Below are positions 1-7,447 of a DNA stretch of 18,437 nucleotides, piece after piece. The stretch comes from Bacteroidales bacterium. GTDB taxonomy: Bacteria; Bacteroidota; Bacteroidia; Bacteroidales; UBA932. Position 1 is the stretch's first letter; every line of letters begins with the position of its first letter. Location: contig SFJB01000023.1 of the NCBI GenBank assembly GCA_004555145.1, positions 1 to 18,437 of the forward strand, in the 5' to 3' direction. A model generated the notes under the pieces. That model did not search any database and was not told the origin of the DNA. It was given only the letters and a program-made list of their open reading frames with translations. The position numbers were made by a program, and so were the translations under genes.

Positions 1-1
1 G

Positions 2-37
2 GATAATCTTTATGAGAAGGTAAAAGAAAAATATTGA
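2..37 (+). CDS. C-terminal end of an upstream gene (partial, possibly bamD)
   Basis: An open frame enters from the window edge and ends at TGA 35-37. The visible residues are DNLYEKVKEKY. The charged, helical-looking tail would suit the end of a TPR-type protein. In other Bacteroidota the gene before the omega-like subunit is often bamD, the outer-membrane assembly lipoprotein, so BamD is an inference from gene order only. Eleven residues are too few to identify the family. The stop lies 33 nt before the next ATG, so the two genes may be co-transcribed. Confidence 0.45.
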   Translation, partial: DNLYEKVKEKY

Positions 38-70
38 AACTTTTTGCCGCTACGCTACGGTAAAATAAGT

Positions 71-394
71 ATGGAAAAGAAAATACCTACAAACACTCAG
101 ACCCGCGACATAAAGTATCTCGCGGAGCCTACGGGCAACATCTACGAAACTGTGGTCATACTCTCGAAGAGAGCCAACCAGATTGCTCTCGCCGAAAAGA
201 AGGAGCTTGCAAAGAAGCTCGAGGAATTCAAGGGAGACCGCGACACTATGGATGAGGTGTTCGAGAACAAGGAGCAGATCGAAATCTCAAAGTACTACGA
301 GCGTCAGCCTAAGCCGGATCTCGTAGCCATTTCCGAGTTCGAGAACGGCGATCTGTATTACAGGACTGCCAAGGAAGACGCAGCGGAAAAATAA
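71..394 (+). CDS. rpoZ: RNA polymerase omega subunit-like protein (Bacteroidota RpoZ/Rpb6 type)
   Basis: This 107-residue protein resembles the Bacteroidota omega-like subunit of the RNA polymerase Rpb6/omega family, which binds beta' and helps assemble the enzyme. Visible features are an N-terminal NTQTRDIKYL segment, the central helix GNIYETVVILSKRANQIA (about residues 24-41) corresponding to the conserved omega core, and the downstream FENKEQIEISKYYE stretch common in this clade. I chose ATG 71. A TTG at 44 would add nine residues (MPLRYGKIS) that do not look conserved and would begin only 6 nt after the preceding stop. It ends 9 nt before recN, which suggests one transcript. In many Bacteroides genomes DUF4293 and coaBC genes lie between these two; they are absent here. 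Confidence 0.88.
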   Translation: MEKKIPTNTQTRDIKYLAEPTGNIYETVVILSKRANQIALAEKKELAKKLEEFKGDRDTMDEVFENKEQIEISKYYERQPKPDLVAISEFENGDLYYRTAKEDAAEK

Positions 395-403
395 AGTTCC
401 GCG

Positions 404-2032
404 ATGCTCCGCTCCCTGCACATAGAAAACTACATTCTGATAGACTCTCTGGACGTAAGTTTCCCGGAGGGTCTTGTCATCATAACCGGACAGACGGGAG
501 CCGGCAAATCCATACTCCTGGGTGCCTTGTCCCTGCTGTTCGGGGCGAAGGCGGATGCCTCTGTGATTGCCGAAGGAGCGGACAGTTGCGTGGTCGAGGC
601 AGAATTCGACATAGGCTCAAGCGGACATCTGCTCATCAGAAGGGTGATATATCCTTCAGGAAGGTCAAGGAGCTTTCTCAACGATGCCCCCGTGCAGGTT
701 TCTGCCCTTCAGAATATGGCGGACAGGCTCATAGACATCCATTCGCAGCACAAGAGCCTGCTGATTACCGACAGGAAATTCCAACTCTCTGTCCTGGATG
801 CTTTCGCCTCGGACAGGGAGCTGCTTATGGAATGCAGGAAACTCTGGGGAGAGCTTTCGGCTTTACATTCCCGTATCAGGACAAAACGGGAGGAGTACAA
901 CAGGCTGCTTGCCGAGAAGGAGTACTCCGAAGCTGTTCTGGAACGCCTGGACTCAGCCCGTCTCGTTCCCGGAGAGCTGGAGGCCCTGGAAGAGGAGCAT
1001 AAAAGTCTTTCGAATGCCGAGCAGATTCTCGGCGCCCTCTCCAAGGCATCATCTGTCCTTTCGGAGGAGCAGGAAGGCCCGGGGCTCCCCGTGCTTTCCG
1101 CCTTGAGGGAAGCTTCGAAGTCCCTGGACCACATTTCTTCCTGCCTGCCTGCCGCTTCTTCCCTCGCTTCCCGCCTGGAATCCTCCAGAATAGAGATTGA
1201 GGACATATGCGAGGAACTCGATTCGGTGCAAAACTCGATAGACCTGTCTCCGAAGAGGCTCGAGGAAGTGGAAGACAGGATGTCTGAGCTCTATTCCCTT
1301 ATGAAGAAGCATAACTGCAACAGCATAGAGGAGCTCATAGAAATCAGGGACAGATATTCCCTCTCCGTAAATGGAATAGAGGACCTTGCCGAAGAACTTA
1401 AGTCCTTGACCCAGAAAGAGAATGAACTCGGCCAGCGCTATGCTTCCGTGTGTGGGGGACTTACTGAACTGCGCAGGAATGCCGCCCCTGGACTGGCATC
1501 CGAGATCCGTTCCCTGCTGCATTTCCTGGAGTTGGAAGGATCCGACTTCGAGGTCAGCGTGGCGCCTTGCGAGCCGGGGCTGAACGGAGCTGACAGCGTA
1601 CGCTTCCTCTTCTCCGCCAACGGCAGGGCTCCGGAGGAGCTCTCGAAGGTGGCTTCCGGAGGCGAAATCTCCAGAATCATGCTCTCCATCAAGGCGATAA
1701 TGGCGAGGTTCCTGGGAATGCCTACCCTTATTTTCGATGAAATTGACACTGGAGTAAGCGGCAGCGTCGCCGACAAGATGGGCCGTATGATATGCTCTAT
1801 GGGCAAGGATATGCAGGTATTCGCAATCACCCACCTGCCGCAGGTAGCTGCGAAGGGCAGCGCCCATTATCTGGTGAGCAAATCCACCAATGCCCAGGGA
1901 CGCACCTCATCCACGCTGAGCCGCATAGAGGGCGAGGACAGGGTAAGGGAGATCGCAAGATTGCTCAGCGGCTCAACCATAAGCGAAGCTGCCCTCGCAA
2001 ATGCGGAGCAGCTCCTCAATGAAAATCTTTGA
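404..2032 (+). CDS. recN: DNA repair ATPase RecN
   Basis: RecN is an SMC-like ABC ATPase that binds DNA ends and supports recombinational repair of double-strand breaks in the cytoplasm. The protein has 542 residues, in the usual range of about 550. The N-terminal half-domain starts MLRSLHIENYILID and carries the Walker A motif GQTGAGKS (residues 29-36); many RecN proteins have GETGAGKS, so Q30 is a small variation. A long charged, coiled-coil-prone middle (about 150-370) follows. The C-terminal half has the ABC signature SGGEIS (418-423), the Walker B segment PTLIFDEIDTG (440-450) and the switch region ITHLPQVAAKG. It starts 9 nt after rpoZ and its TGA is 4 bp from the stop of the convergent minus-strand gene, leaving no room for a separate terminator. 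Confidence 0.95.
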   Translation: MLRSLHIENYILIDSLDVSFPEGLVIITGQTGAGKSILLGALSLLFGAKADASVIAEGADSCVVEAEFDIGSSGHLLIRRVIYPSGRSRSFLNDAPVQVSALQNMADRLIDIHSQHKSLLITDRKFQLSVLDAFASDRELLMECRKLWGELSALHSRIRTKREEYNRLLAEKEYSEAVLERLDSARLVPGELEALEEEHKSLSNAEQILGALSKASSVLSEEQEGPGLPVLSALREASKSLDHISSCLPAASSLASRLESSRIEIEDICEELDSVQNSIDLSPKRLEEVEDRMSELYSLMKKHNCNSIEELIEIRDRYSLSVNGIEDLAEELKSLTQKENELGQRYASVCGGLTELRRNAAPGLASEIRSLLHFLELEGSDFEVSVAPCEPGLNGADSVRFLFSANGRAPEELSKVASGGEISRIMLSIKAIMARFLGMPTLIFDEIDTGVSGSVADKMGRMICSMGKDMQVFAITHLPQVAAKGSAHYLVSKSTNAQGRTSSTLSRIEGEDRVREIARLLSGSTISEAALANAEQLLNENL

Positions 2033-2036
2033 TGTC

Positions 2037-3263
2037 TTATAAGAGACTGACCGTCAGGTCAGGACGGTACACGATTCTTCTTACTGCAATATTCTGCATT
2101 CCGTCAGCCACGTCATAGTCGAAGCGGAAATCTGCCTGCAGTCCCTTGTGGGAATATTCCGGCAGCCTCCTCGCCCAGCGTCTTCCGAAGCGTGCGCTGG
2201 CTGCTGCGTAGTAGCGTACTGTGTCATAGCCCTGGAAGGCGAAGGAGCCGGGTTCGCTCTGCAGCAGGGAGCGGTATGCAATGATGAAATCCTTAACGGC
2301 AGGATCTTCATAATCAATGAAATATGATGCGCATAGACGGGTATTGGCCGTATAGAGGTCGAACACGTCGGGCCCGACGCAGCTGCGCACTTTGGAGCTG
2401 CTGTAGAGCACTATGTTGTCCTGTATGCTTGAGGCTATGCCTATGCTCCTGACTGCCTTGGTGATGAAGGCATCGTTGTCGGAAGCAATCATGATCCTGT
2501 ATTTTCCCAGCGGCTTCGGACTCAGCTCTTCTGCCGAGCTGATGCTCTTGAAAATGACTCCGGATTGCTGCAGCCTTGATATGAGGTATGAGCTCTGCTC
2601 CCCGTTGCCCTGTACGGACACGTCCCTGATTACCACGACCTCGTCGCCAGCCATACATTCCTCGATGAGCCAGTCGACCATGTCATCTATCTGCCTGGTC
2701 CAGGGTACCGGGGATTGGATGACCTTCCCGTCCGATGTCAGGTCTGCCGCCTTCGGTTCGAGCGGCGACACTATGGCCCTGCCTTTTCCCAGGCGTGCGG
2801 ACAGGGTCTGCAGCCCGTCATATTCCACAGGTCCTATGATTACATCCTGTCCGGAAAGTATATCCCCGTCAAGGCTGAAGTCCGGCGCGTCGCTGTCATA
2901 TACACGCAGGTTCACCCTGACTCCTGTCCTGCCAAGGTCGCGCACTGCCATCAGCGCTCCGCTGTACATCTCCAGAAAGTTGGAACTCGGCTTCTCCCCG
3001 GATGCCTTGAGAGGCAGTATCAGGCTTATGTTCAGCTCATCGCTGAAGCCGTTGAGCCATATTTCATCGCTGTCGAGAGTGTCGGCTGCGGCAGTGGGTG
3101 TTTCGCTTTTGATGACGCTGTCAATCCTGACGACGGCCGTGGTGTCGGTCTGCGCCTTTTTCTGGGCCTTTTTCTTGCCGGGGAATAGCCACCAGGAGTT
3201 CTGGGCTCCTGCGCAGAGACCCAAAAGGCAGAAAGCCGTCAGCGATATGAGGATTCTTTTCAT
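2037..3263 (-). CDS. Secreted type-1 periplasmic-binding-fold protein (LysM/PBP1-like family, LysM missing)
   Basis: The 408-residue product starts with a clear Sec signal peptide, MKRILISLTAFCLLGLCAGA, with likely cleavage before Q21. A Lys-rich segment (KKKAQKKAQ) and a Ser/Thr/Asp-rich linker follow. From about residue 80 the chain reads like a type-1 periplasmic-binding (leucine-binding-like) fold: SLILPLKA, FLEMYSGALMAVRDL, VNLRVYDSD, QDVIIGPVEYD, and later GSFAFQGYDTVRYYA. Similar Bacteroidales proteins are usually annotated as LysM-containing or amino-acid-binding proteins; I see no LysM motif here. I chose ATG 3263 because it starts the signal peptide exactly; the upstream in-frame start would overlap the preceding gene. 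It is the last gene of a minus-strand trio, 13 nt after the glycosyltransferase stop. Role and ligand are unknown; an envelope sensor or peptidoglycan-related role is a guess. Confidence 0.7.
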   Translation of the reverse strand: MKRILISLTAFCLLGLCAGAQNSWWLFPGKKKAQKKAQTDTTAVVRIDSVIKSETPTAAADTLDSDEIWLNGFSDELNISLILPLKASGEKPSSNFLEMYSGALMAVRDLGRTGVRVNLRVYDSDAPDFSLDGDILSGQDVIIGPVEYDGLQTLSARLGKGRAIVSPLEPKAADLTSDGKVIQSPVPWTRQIDDMVDWLIEECMAGDEVVVIRDVSVQGNGEQSSYLISRLQQSGVIFKSISSAEELSPKPLGKYRIMIASDNDAFITKAVRSIGIASSIQDNIVLYSSSKVRSCVGPDVFDLYTANTRLCASYFIDYEDPAVKDFIIAYRSLLQSEPGSFAFQGYDTVRYYAAASARFGRRWARRLPEYSHKGLQADFRFDYDVADGMQNIAVRRIVYRPDLTVSLL

Positions 3264-3276
3264 TTTCAAATATCGT

Positions 3277-4404
3277 TTAAAGACTGTCGATGAATTCAAC
3301 AAGATTCTTGCAGAATCTGTTCCAACTCAGCCTTTCGTTTTCCTTTTTGATGTTCTCCACCATACTTTCCCGCAGCTCGGGCTCTTCGAAGTAGCGCTCA
3401 ATCGCGGCTGCAACGCACTCGGGAGTACATTCTTCGCACACGAGGCCTGTGCCCCTGTCTCCTATGGTCTCCTTCAGCCCGCCCACGTCCGTAACCACCA
3501 TAGGCAGTTCGAAGTGGTTGGATACGGCGCTGATTCCGCTCTGGGTGGCGCTGCGGTATGGCAGCACGGTGAGGTCGGCTGCGGAGAAATATTTCTTCAC
3601 ATCGGAATCCCTGATGTACTGGGGATAGAGGAAGATGCGGGACGGATCCGGGTCCGCGTCAATCAGAGCCTGGTACTTTTCGAAGGAACCATAAGGTTCG
3701 CCGGCAATGATGAGGCGGTAGCGGCTGTCCAGAAGGCGCAGCGCCCTGAGCAGTATGTCAAGTCCCTTGTATTCGCGTATCAGCCCGAAGAACAGCAGGT
3801 TGCGGCTGCATTCCTTATTCGGGATGCCCAGAAGCTGCTCGGCTTCTGCTTTTTCAAGTCTGGCGCCGAAGTGGTTATAGACAGGGTGGGGGAGTACGGT
3901 GTATCTCGCTTCCGGACGGATTTTCAGCAGATCCGAGGCGACTTCCCCGCACAGGGTGACGCAGCCGTCGAGGGATTTGAGGAACCAGGATGTGAAGGGC
4001 CTGTCGAAAAAGTGCGGCTCGTGCGGGATGACGTTGTCGAGTATGCCTATGGTCCTGCATCCCCGGGGCATCTTTCTTGCGACGCTGCCCAGAGAAGGGG
4101 CGAACCAGGACATCCAGTAACGCATAATCAGCACGTCCGGCTTCCAGGAGGCTATTTCCCTTGCCGTCCTGCCCCAGCTGAAAGGATTGGCCGTATCCAG
4201 CAGAGCCTTGGACTCTACGGGTACGGCCTCGTCTTCCGGCGTGACGTATTGCGTCTTGCCCGGGAAAAGCAGATCGGGATACTGTCTTGTAAAGTTGAAG
4301 GCGCGCACCTCGTGCACCCTGCCCAATTCAGAAATGAGATTGGCGTTGAATTGGGCTATACCTCCCCTGAAGGGATAGAAACAGGACAGTACCGCTATCT
4401 TCAC
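3277..4404 (-). CDS. Glycosyltransferase, GT4-like (GT-B fold)
   Basis: A 375-residue GT-B-type glycosyltransferase that should transfer a sugar from a nucleotide donor to an envelope or lipid acceptor. The N-terminal acceptor domain starts MKIAVLSCFYPFRGGIAQF, with the glycine-rich loop expected after the first strand. The C-terminal donor domain starts near NLLFFGLIREYKGLDILLRA and includes RLIIAGEPYG, FSAADLTVLPYRSATQSG and NHFELPMVVTDVGGLKE. E299 in HFELP matches the second Glu of the GT4 EX7E-type motif; the first position appears as Q/S, as in many related SATQSG enzymes. It begins with GTG at 4404, preceded by an AGGA ribosome-binding core with 6 nt spacing. It lies 12 nt after the OmpH-like lipoprotein gene. 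Donor and acceptor cannot be read from the sequence. There is no signal peptide or membrane helix, so it acts in the cytoplasm or at the inner face of the membrane. Confidence 0.85.
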   Translation of the reverse strand: MKIAVLSCFYPFRGGIAQFNANLISELGRVHEVRAFNFTRQYPDLLFPGKTQYVTPEDEAVPVESKALLDTANPFSWGRTAREIASWKPDVLIMRYWMSWFAPSLGSVARKMPRGCRTIGILDNVIPHEPHFFDRPFTSWFLKSLDGCVTLCGEVASDLLKIRPEARYTVLPHPVYNHFGARLEKAEAEQLLGIPNKECSRNLLFFGLIREYKGLDILLRALRLLDSRYRLIIAGEPYGSFEKYQALIDADPDPSRIFLYPQYIRDSDVKKYFSAADLTVLPYRSATQSGISAVSNHFELPMVVTDVGGLKETIGDRGTGLVCEECTPECVAAAIERYFEEPELRESMVENIKKENERLSWNRFCKNLVEFIDSL

Positions 4405-4406
4405 GG

Positions 4407-4414
4407 CTTTTCCT
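4407..4414 (-). promoter_or_regulatory. Ribosome-binding site supporting the GTG start of the glycosyltransferase
   Basis: On the minus strand this reads AGGAAAAG, with the AGGA core 6 nt before the GTG at 4404. It supports the non-ATG start, as does the match of MKIAVLSCFYPF to the usual N-terminus of the family. Confidence 0.6.
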
Positions 4415-4416
4415 GT

Positions 4417-5031
4417 TTATTTCTGGCTGTTCTTCTCCTGTACGTAGGCGGCGTTGAGGCCTTCGAGGAGGGTGTCAGTGATATCGAGTTCAGGATCACC
4501 GGCAACTACAGGGGCAGCAAGGATGTCGCCCTGGGTAGCGATGATCATCGCATACTTCTTCTCGGCGTTGAATTCCTGGATGTAGTTGTTGATGGCGTCA
4601 GCGAGCTGGTTCATCATCACCTGCTGCTCTTCGAGAATCTCCTGCTGCTTCTGGGCGGCATAGTTCTCGAAACTCTGCTGCTGCTCGATGAGCTTCTGGT
4701 TCTGGGTCTGGGCAACGGATTGGGTGAGGAGACCCTTGTTGAGCTTGTCGCTGAATGCGTTGATGTCTTTCTCGAGCTTGTTGCGGCGGCGGGTCACTTC
4801 CTGATTGATGCTGTTGACTTTGGTCTCCACGACGCTGCGGAGCTCGTTGGCCATATCGTAATCGCGCAGGATGGTGTCGAGGTTGAAATAGACGATGGAG
4901 CCCGCTGCGGCTGCAACTTCATCAGTCTGGGCGTTGTCTGCTGCGTTCTGGCTTGAGGTGTTGTTGCAGCTTACGAGTGTGAGCGAGAGTCCTGCGAGGA
5001 CTGCAGCGCTGAGGATAAATGCTTTCTTCAT
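4417..5031 (-). CDS. OmpH/Skp-like lipoprotein
   Basis: The 204-residue product begins with a lipoprotein signal, MKKAFILSAAVLAGLSLTLVSC, with lipobox LVSC and lipidation at C22. A low-complexity N/A/S/Q linker follows, then a VYFNLDTILRDYDMANEL segment typical of the start of OmpH/Skp domains. A long Q/K/E-rich coiled coil (about residues 65-150, including EQQQSFENYAAQKQQEILEE) and the closing KYAMIIATQGDILAA strand come next. Skp-type chaperones hold unfolded outer-membrane proteins in the periplasm; a membrane-anchored version could do so at a membrane surface or serve another envelope role. It has its own TAnnTTTG promoter just after pdxJ and heads a unit with the glycosyltransferase and the binding-fold protein. 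A second, soluble paralogue is encoded at 10074. Confidence 0.82.
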   Translation of the reverse strand: MKKAFILSAAVLAGLSLTLVSCNNTSSQNAADNAQTDEVAAAAGSIVYFNLDTILRDYDMANELRSVVETKVNSINQEVTRRRNKLEKDINAFSDKLNKGLLTQSVAQTQNQKLIEQQQSFENYAAQKQQEILEEQQVMMNQLADAINNYIQEFNAEKKYAMIIATQGDILAAPVVAGDPELDITDTLLEGLNAAYVQEKNSQK

Positions 5032-5068
5032 TTGATTTATATTCTTTGTTTTATTGTCAATACCTGTC

Positions 5069-5084
5069 TATGCCGGGCGGCATA
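5069..5084 (-). other. Hairpin in the 5' leader of the OmpH-like lipoprotein transcript
   Basis: The minus strand reads TATGCC-GCCC-GGCATA, a perfect 6-bp stem with a 4-nt loop. It begins about 8 nt downstream of the TACATTTG element, so it would sit at the very 5' end of the mRNA. No T-run follows in the direction of transcription, so it is not an intrinsic terminator for pdxJ. A mRNA-stabilising 5' stem is a reasonable guess. Confidence 0.5.
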
Positions 5085-5091
5085 TAAAGTG

Positions 5092-5099
5092 CAAATGTA
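5092..5099 (-). promoter_or_regulatory. Bacteroidota -7 promoter element for the OmpH-like lipoprotein operon
   Basis: The minus strand reads TACATTTG, an exact match to the Bacteroidota sigma-ABfr -7 consensus TAnnTTTG. It lies immediately after the pdxJ stop codon and about 60 nt before the lipoprotein ATG. No convincing TTTG -33 box is seen at the usual 19-21 bp spacing. Confidence 0.6.
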
Positions 5100-5100
5100 G

Positions 5101-5820
5101 TTAAAAATTATTAATTTCCGAGAGATACCGCTCTATAGTTGTCTCAAGACCCATATACAAGGCATCACAAATCAGGGCGTGTCCTATGCTCACCTCGTCG
5201 GTCCACGGAATTGTGCGGATGAAGAATGCCAGGTTGTCGAGGTTGAGGTCGTGGCCGGCATTGAGCCCGAGCCCGAGCTCGCGCGCCGCCTCTGCCGTGC
5301 GCAGGTACGGGGCTATCGCTTCCTGCGGGTCGCGTCCGTAGCCTTCGGCGTATGCCGCGGTGTACAGTTCCACCCTGTCCGCACCGCAGAGCATTGCGCC
5401 TTCAGCCATCGCCGGGTCCGGGTCGATGAATATGGATGTGCGTATGCCCCTGTCCTTGAATGACTTGCATATTCTCGTGAGGAAGGATCTGTTGCGTATT
5501 GTGTCCCAGCCTGCGTTGGATGTGAGGGCGTCGGGCGCGTCCGGTACCAGCGTGACCTGGTCCGGCACCACCTCGCACACGAGTGCCGCGAAGCTGCCGG
5601 TAGGGTTGCCCTCGATGTTGAACTCTGTGCGTATTTCCGGCCTGAGCAGGCGTACGTCCGAGTAGCGTATGTGCCTCTCGTCCGGGCGCGGGTGCACCGT
5701 GATGCCCTCCGCTCCGAAGCGCTCGCAATCCAGGGCTGCCTTAAGGACGTTCGGCTGATTGCCTCCGCGCGAATTGCGTATCAAGGCAATCTTGTTGATA
5801 TTGACACTGAGTCTGGTCAT
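5101..5820 (-). CDS. pdxJ: Pyridoxine 5'-phosphate synthase PdxJ
   Basis: PdxJ condenses 1-deoxy-D-xylulose 5-phosphate with 3-amino-2-oxopropyl phosphate to give pyridoxine 5'-phosphate in the DXP-dependent vitamin B6 pathway. The 239-residue TIM-barrel protein is full length. Key sites are [14 protein letters not shown] at the N-terminus, H43 in [14 protein letters not shown]70 in EFNIEGNP, E151 in [13 protein letters not shown] and H190 in LNAGHDLN, matching the catalytic His/Glu/His set of the family. The C-terminus has [12 protein letters not shown] and a final helix. ATG 5820 gives the standard start [10 protein letters not shown]; a longer frame back to 5889 would run over the nadK promoter and is rejected. 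It is divergent from nadK, an arrangement common in Bacteroidales. A TATTTTTG element 23 nt upstream is the likely promoter. Confidence 0.95.
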   Translation of the reverse strand: MTRLSVNINKIALIRNSRGGNQPNVLKAALDCERFGAEGITVHPRPDERHIRYSDVRLLRPEIRTEFNIEGNPTGSFAALVCEVVPDQVTLVPDAPDALTSNAGWDTIRNRSFLTRICKSFKDRGIRTSIFIDPDPAMAEGAMLCGADRVELYTAAYAEGYGRDPQEAIAPYLRTAEAARELGLGLNAGHDLNLDNLAFFIRTIPWTDEVSIGHALICDALYMGLETTIERYLSEINNF

Positions 5821-5842
5821 ATGATAATTACCAATTAGAACA

Positions 5843-5850
5843 CAAAAATA
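5843..5850 (-). promoter_or_regulatory. Probable -7 promoter element for pdxJ
   Basis: The minus strand reads TATTTTTG, matching TAnnTTTG, about 22 nt before the pdxJ ATG in the 70-bp divergent region. The region is very A/T-rich, so a chance match is possible. No clear -33 box is present. Confidence 0.45.
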
Positions 5851-5873
5851 CTGAAATATTTTGTAAAAATTCT

Positions 5874-5881
5874 TACATTTG
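5874..5881 (+). promoter_or_regulatory. Bacteroidota -7 promoter element for nadK
   Basis: TACATTTG matches TAnnTTTG exactly. It ends only 9 nt before the nadK ATG at 5891, so the transcript would have a leader of roughly five nucleotides. A TTTG-like stretch at 5860-5863 is too close to serve as the -33 box. Confidence 0.6.
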
Positions 5882-5890
5882 ACGTTCAAT

Positions 5891-6715
5891 ATGAAACTTG
5901 CCTATTATATAAAGGATGACAAGCTCTCTTCCGACAGCAGGGCATCGGCATTGATAGAGGACATCGCTTCGAGCGGATTCGGCCTCTACAGGGTCTTTGA
6001 TGCGGCCGGAGTGGAAGCCGGAACCGATGCGCTGCTGAGCCTCGGTGGCGACGGCACTTTCCTGAGTGCCGCGAGGATTGCCGTACCCTGCGGCCTGCCT
6101 GTGCTCGGCGTGAACTTCGGCAGGGTCGGTTTCCTTTCGGACATCGATCCCGAGCACGTGACAGAGGCCTTGAAGGAAGGACTCTTCACCGTTCAGGACA
6201 GGGATCTGCTCAAGGTCAGCTGCTCTCTGGAGGGGGATGCGGGCTTCTGGCCCTTCGCCCTCAACGAGACCAGCGTGTCCAGGGTCAGCGCTTCCATGCT
6301 CGGTATTGACGTGAAGGTGGACGGGGTTGCTCTGCCGACCTACTGGTCGGACGGCCTGCTGGTGGCTACGGGCACCGGTTCCACGGCCTATTCCCTCAGT
6401 GTAGGGGGCCCTATCTGCACCCCTGATGCCAAGGTGTTCATCGTCTCGCCGGTATCTCCCCACAACCTCAATCTAAGGCCTCTTATCGTGCCTCATACAT
6501 CGCTGATTTCCATATCTTTACGCTCGCGCCACGGAAGTGCGCTGCTGTCCCTGGACAACCGCACCTATCCTATCAGTGCGGAGGAAAGCCTGGAGCTCAG
6601 CCTGGCGAGTGTGAAGCTCAGGAGAATGTGCCTGCAGAAGTCCAATTTTTTCAATGCGCTCCGCAGCCGTCTCTTCTGGGGAGAGGACGTGCGCAACAGC
6701 AGCGATAGCAGATGA
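5891..6715 (+). CDS. nadK: NAD kinase
   Basis: NAD kinase phosphorylates NAD to NADP in the cytoplasm, supplying reductant for biosynthesis. The 274-residue protein shows the family motifs in order: [13 protein letters not shown] with GGDGT at residues 52-56 (D54 catalytic), [14 protein letters not shown], the ALNETSVSR segment with the conserved NE pair, the NAD-binding [20 protein letters not shown] loop, GGPI, and [12 protein letters not shown]. The expected DG near the end is seen as LDNRTYPI, a mild deviation. ATG 5891 gives [10 protein letters not shown], a sensible first strand; a TTG at 5879 would overlap the promoter element. It is 4 nt from uppS and likely co-transcribed with it. 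Confidence 0.94.
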   Translation: MKLAYYIKDDKLSSDSRASALIEDIASSGFGLYRVFDAAGVEAGTDALLSLGGDGTFLSAARIAVPCGLPVLGVNFGRVGFLSDIDPEHVTEALKEGLFTVQDRDLLKVSCSLEGDAGFWPFALNETSVSRVSASMLGIDVKVDGVALPTYWSDGLLVATGTGSTAYSLSVGGPICTPDAKVFIVSPVSPHNLNLRPLIVPHTSLISISLRSRHGSALLSLDNRTYPISAEESLELSLASVKLRRMCLQKSNFFNALRSRLFWGEDVRNSSDSR

Positions 6716-6719
6716 CGAT

Positions 6720-7427
6720 ATGATTATTCCAGACAAACTTCCGATACACGTTTCCCTCATTATGGACGGCAATGGCCGTTGGGCCGAAAAACGCGGCAAG
6801 CCGAGGGTGTACGGCCATTTCGAAGGCGTTGAGAGTGTGCGTTCCGTAATGGAAACATCCGTGAAACTGGGCATACGCTACGTGTCCTTCTTCGCTTTTT
6901 CCGAGGAGAACTGGGCCCGACCGGAAGACGAGGTTGGCACCCTGATGGAGCTTATGGGCAAGGCGATGTGCGCCGAACTCCCGACCTTTATGGAACACAA
7001 TGTACGCTTCATGGTGCTGGGCAACAGGGAGCGTCTCGGCGCAGAACTCCTGTCCACGATAGATGACGTGTGCGCCCGCACTGCAGCCAACACCGGTCTG
7101 ACCATGATACTGATGTTGAGCTACAGCGGCAGATGGGATATTCTGCAGGCCGCACGGAGAATGGCACACGATTTGAAAAACAAGCCCGATTGTGACTTGG
7201 ACGCGGCGGATTTCAGCCGTTACCTCGTGACTGACGGAATCCCGGATCCGGACTTGCTTATCCGTACCTCGGGGGAAAAGAGAATCAGCAATTATTTTCT
7301 TTGGCAGAGCGCATATACGGAATTCGTCTTCACCGACGTCCTTTGGCCGGATTTCAGGGAGGAAGAATACCTCAAGGCGTTGGAAGAATACGCTTCTCGT
7401 GACCGTCGTTTCGGAAAAGTCAAATAA
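6720..7427 (+). CDS. uppS: Isoprenyl transferase / undecaprenyl diphosphate synthase
   Basis: UppS extends farnesyl diphosphate with isopentenyl diphosphate units to undecaprenyl diphosphate, the lipid carrier for peptidoglycan and surface glycans. The 235-residue protein has IMDGNGRWA with catalytic D16, the YGHFEG motif (H33-G36), FFAFSEENWARP, and PDLLIRTSGEKRISNYFLWQ near the end, all diagnostic of cis-prenyltransferases. The usual NYGGR block reads SYSGR. ATG 6720 gives MIIPDKLPIHVSLIMDG and lies 4 nt after the nadK stop; the longer in-frame start at 6654 would overlap nadK by 62 nt. Its stop is 6 nt from the bamA -7 element. Confidence 0.95.
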   Translation: MIIPDKLPIHVSLIMDGNGRWAEKRGKPRVYGHFEGVESVRSVMETSVKLGIRYVSFFAFSEENWARPEDEVGTLMELMGKAMCAELPTFMEHNVRFMVLGNRERLGAELLSTIDDVCARTAANTGLTMILMLSYSGRWDILQAARRMAHDLKNKPDCDLDAADFSRYLVTDGIPDPDLLIRTSGEKRISNYFLWQSAYTEFVFTDVLWPDFREEEYLKALEEYASRDRRFGKVK

Positions 7428-7433
7428 AAGGAT

Positions 7434-7441
7434 TATATTTG
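7434..7441 (+). promoter_or_regulatory. Bacteroidota -7 promoter element for bamA
   Basis: TATATTTG matches TAnnTTTG and ends 6 nt before the bamA ATG. A TTTC at 7409-7412, 21 bp upstream, is a three-of-four match to the -33 TTTG box. The 13-mer TTATATTTGCAAA (7433-7445) is repeated exactly before the gene at 15047. Confidence 0.65.
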
Positions 7442-7447
7442 CAAATT

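Noticed and set aside
44..70. TTG start for the omega-like protein
   Set aside because: The added nine residues do not look conserved and the frame starts 6 nt after the preceding stop; ATG 71 gives the family-like N-terminus.
2413..4956. A very long open frame on the plus strand (847 codons) opposite three minus-strand genes
   Set aside because: It runs antisense across two gene boundaries of well-recognised proteins, has no family-like motifs, and is explained by the strong codon bias of the opposite strand.
5069..5084. Hairpin as intrinsic terminator of pdxJ
   Set aside because: No T-run follows in the minus direction and the hairpin lies downstream of a promoter element for the next gene.
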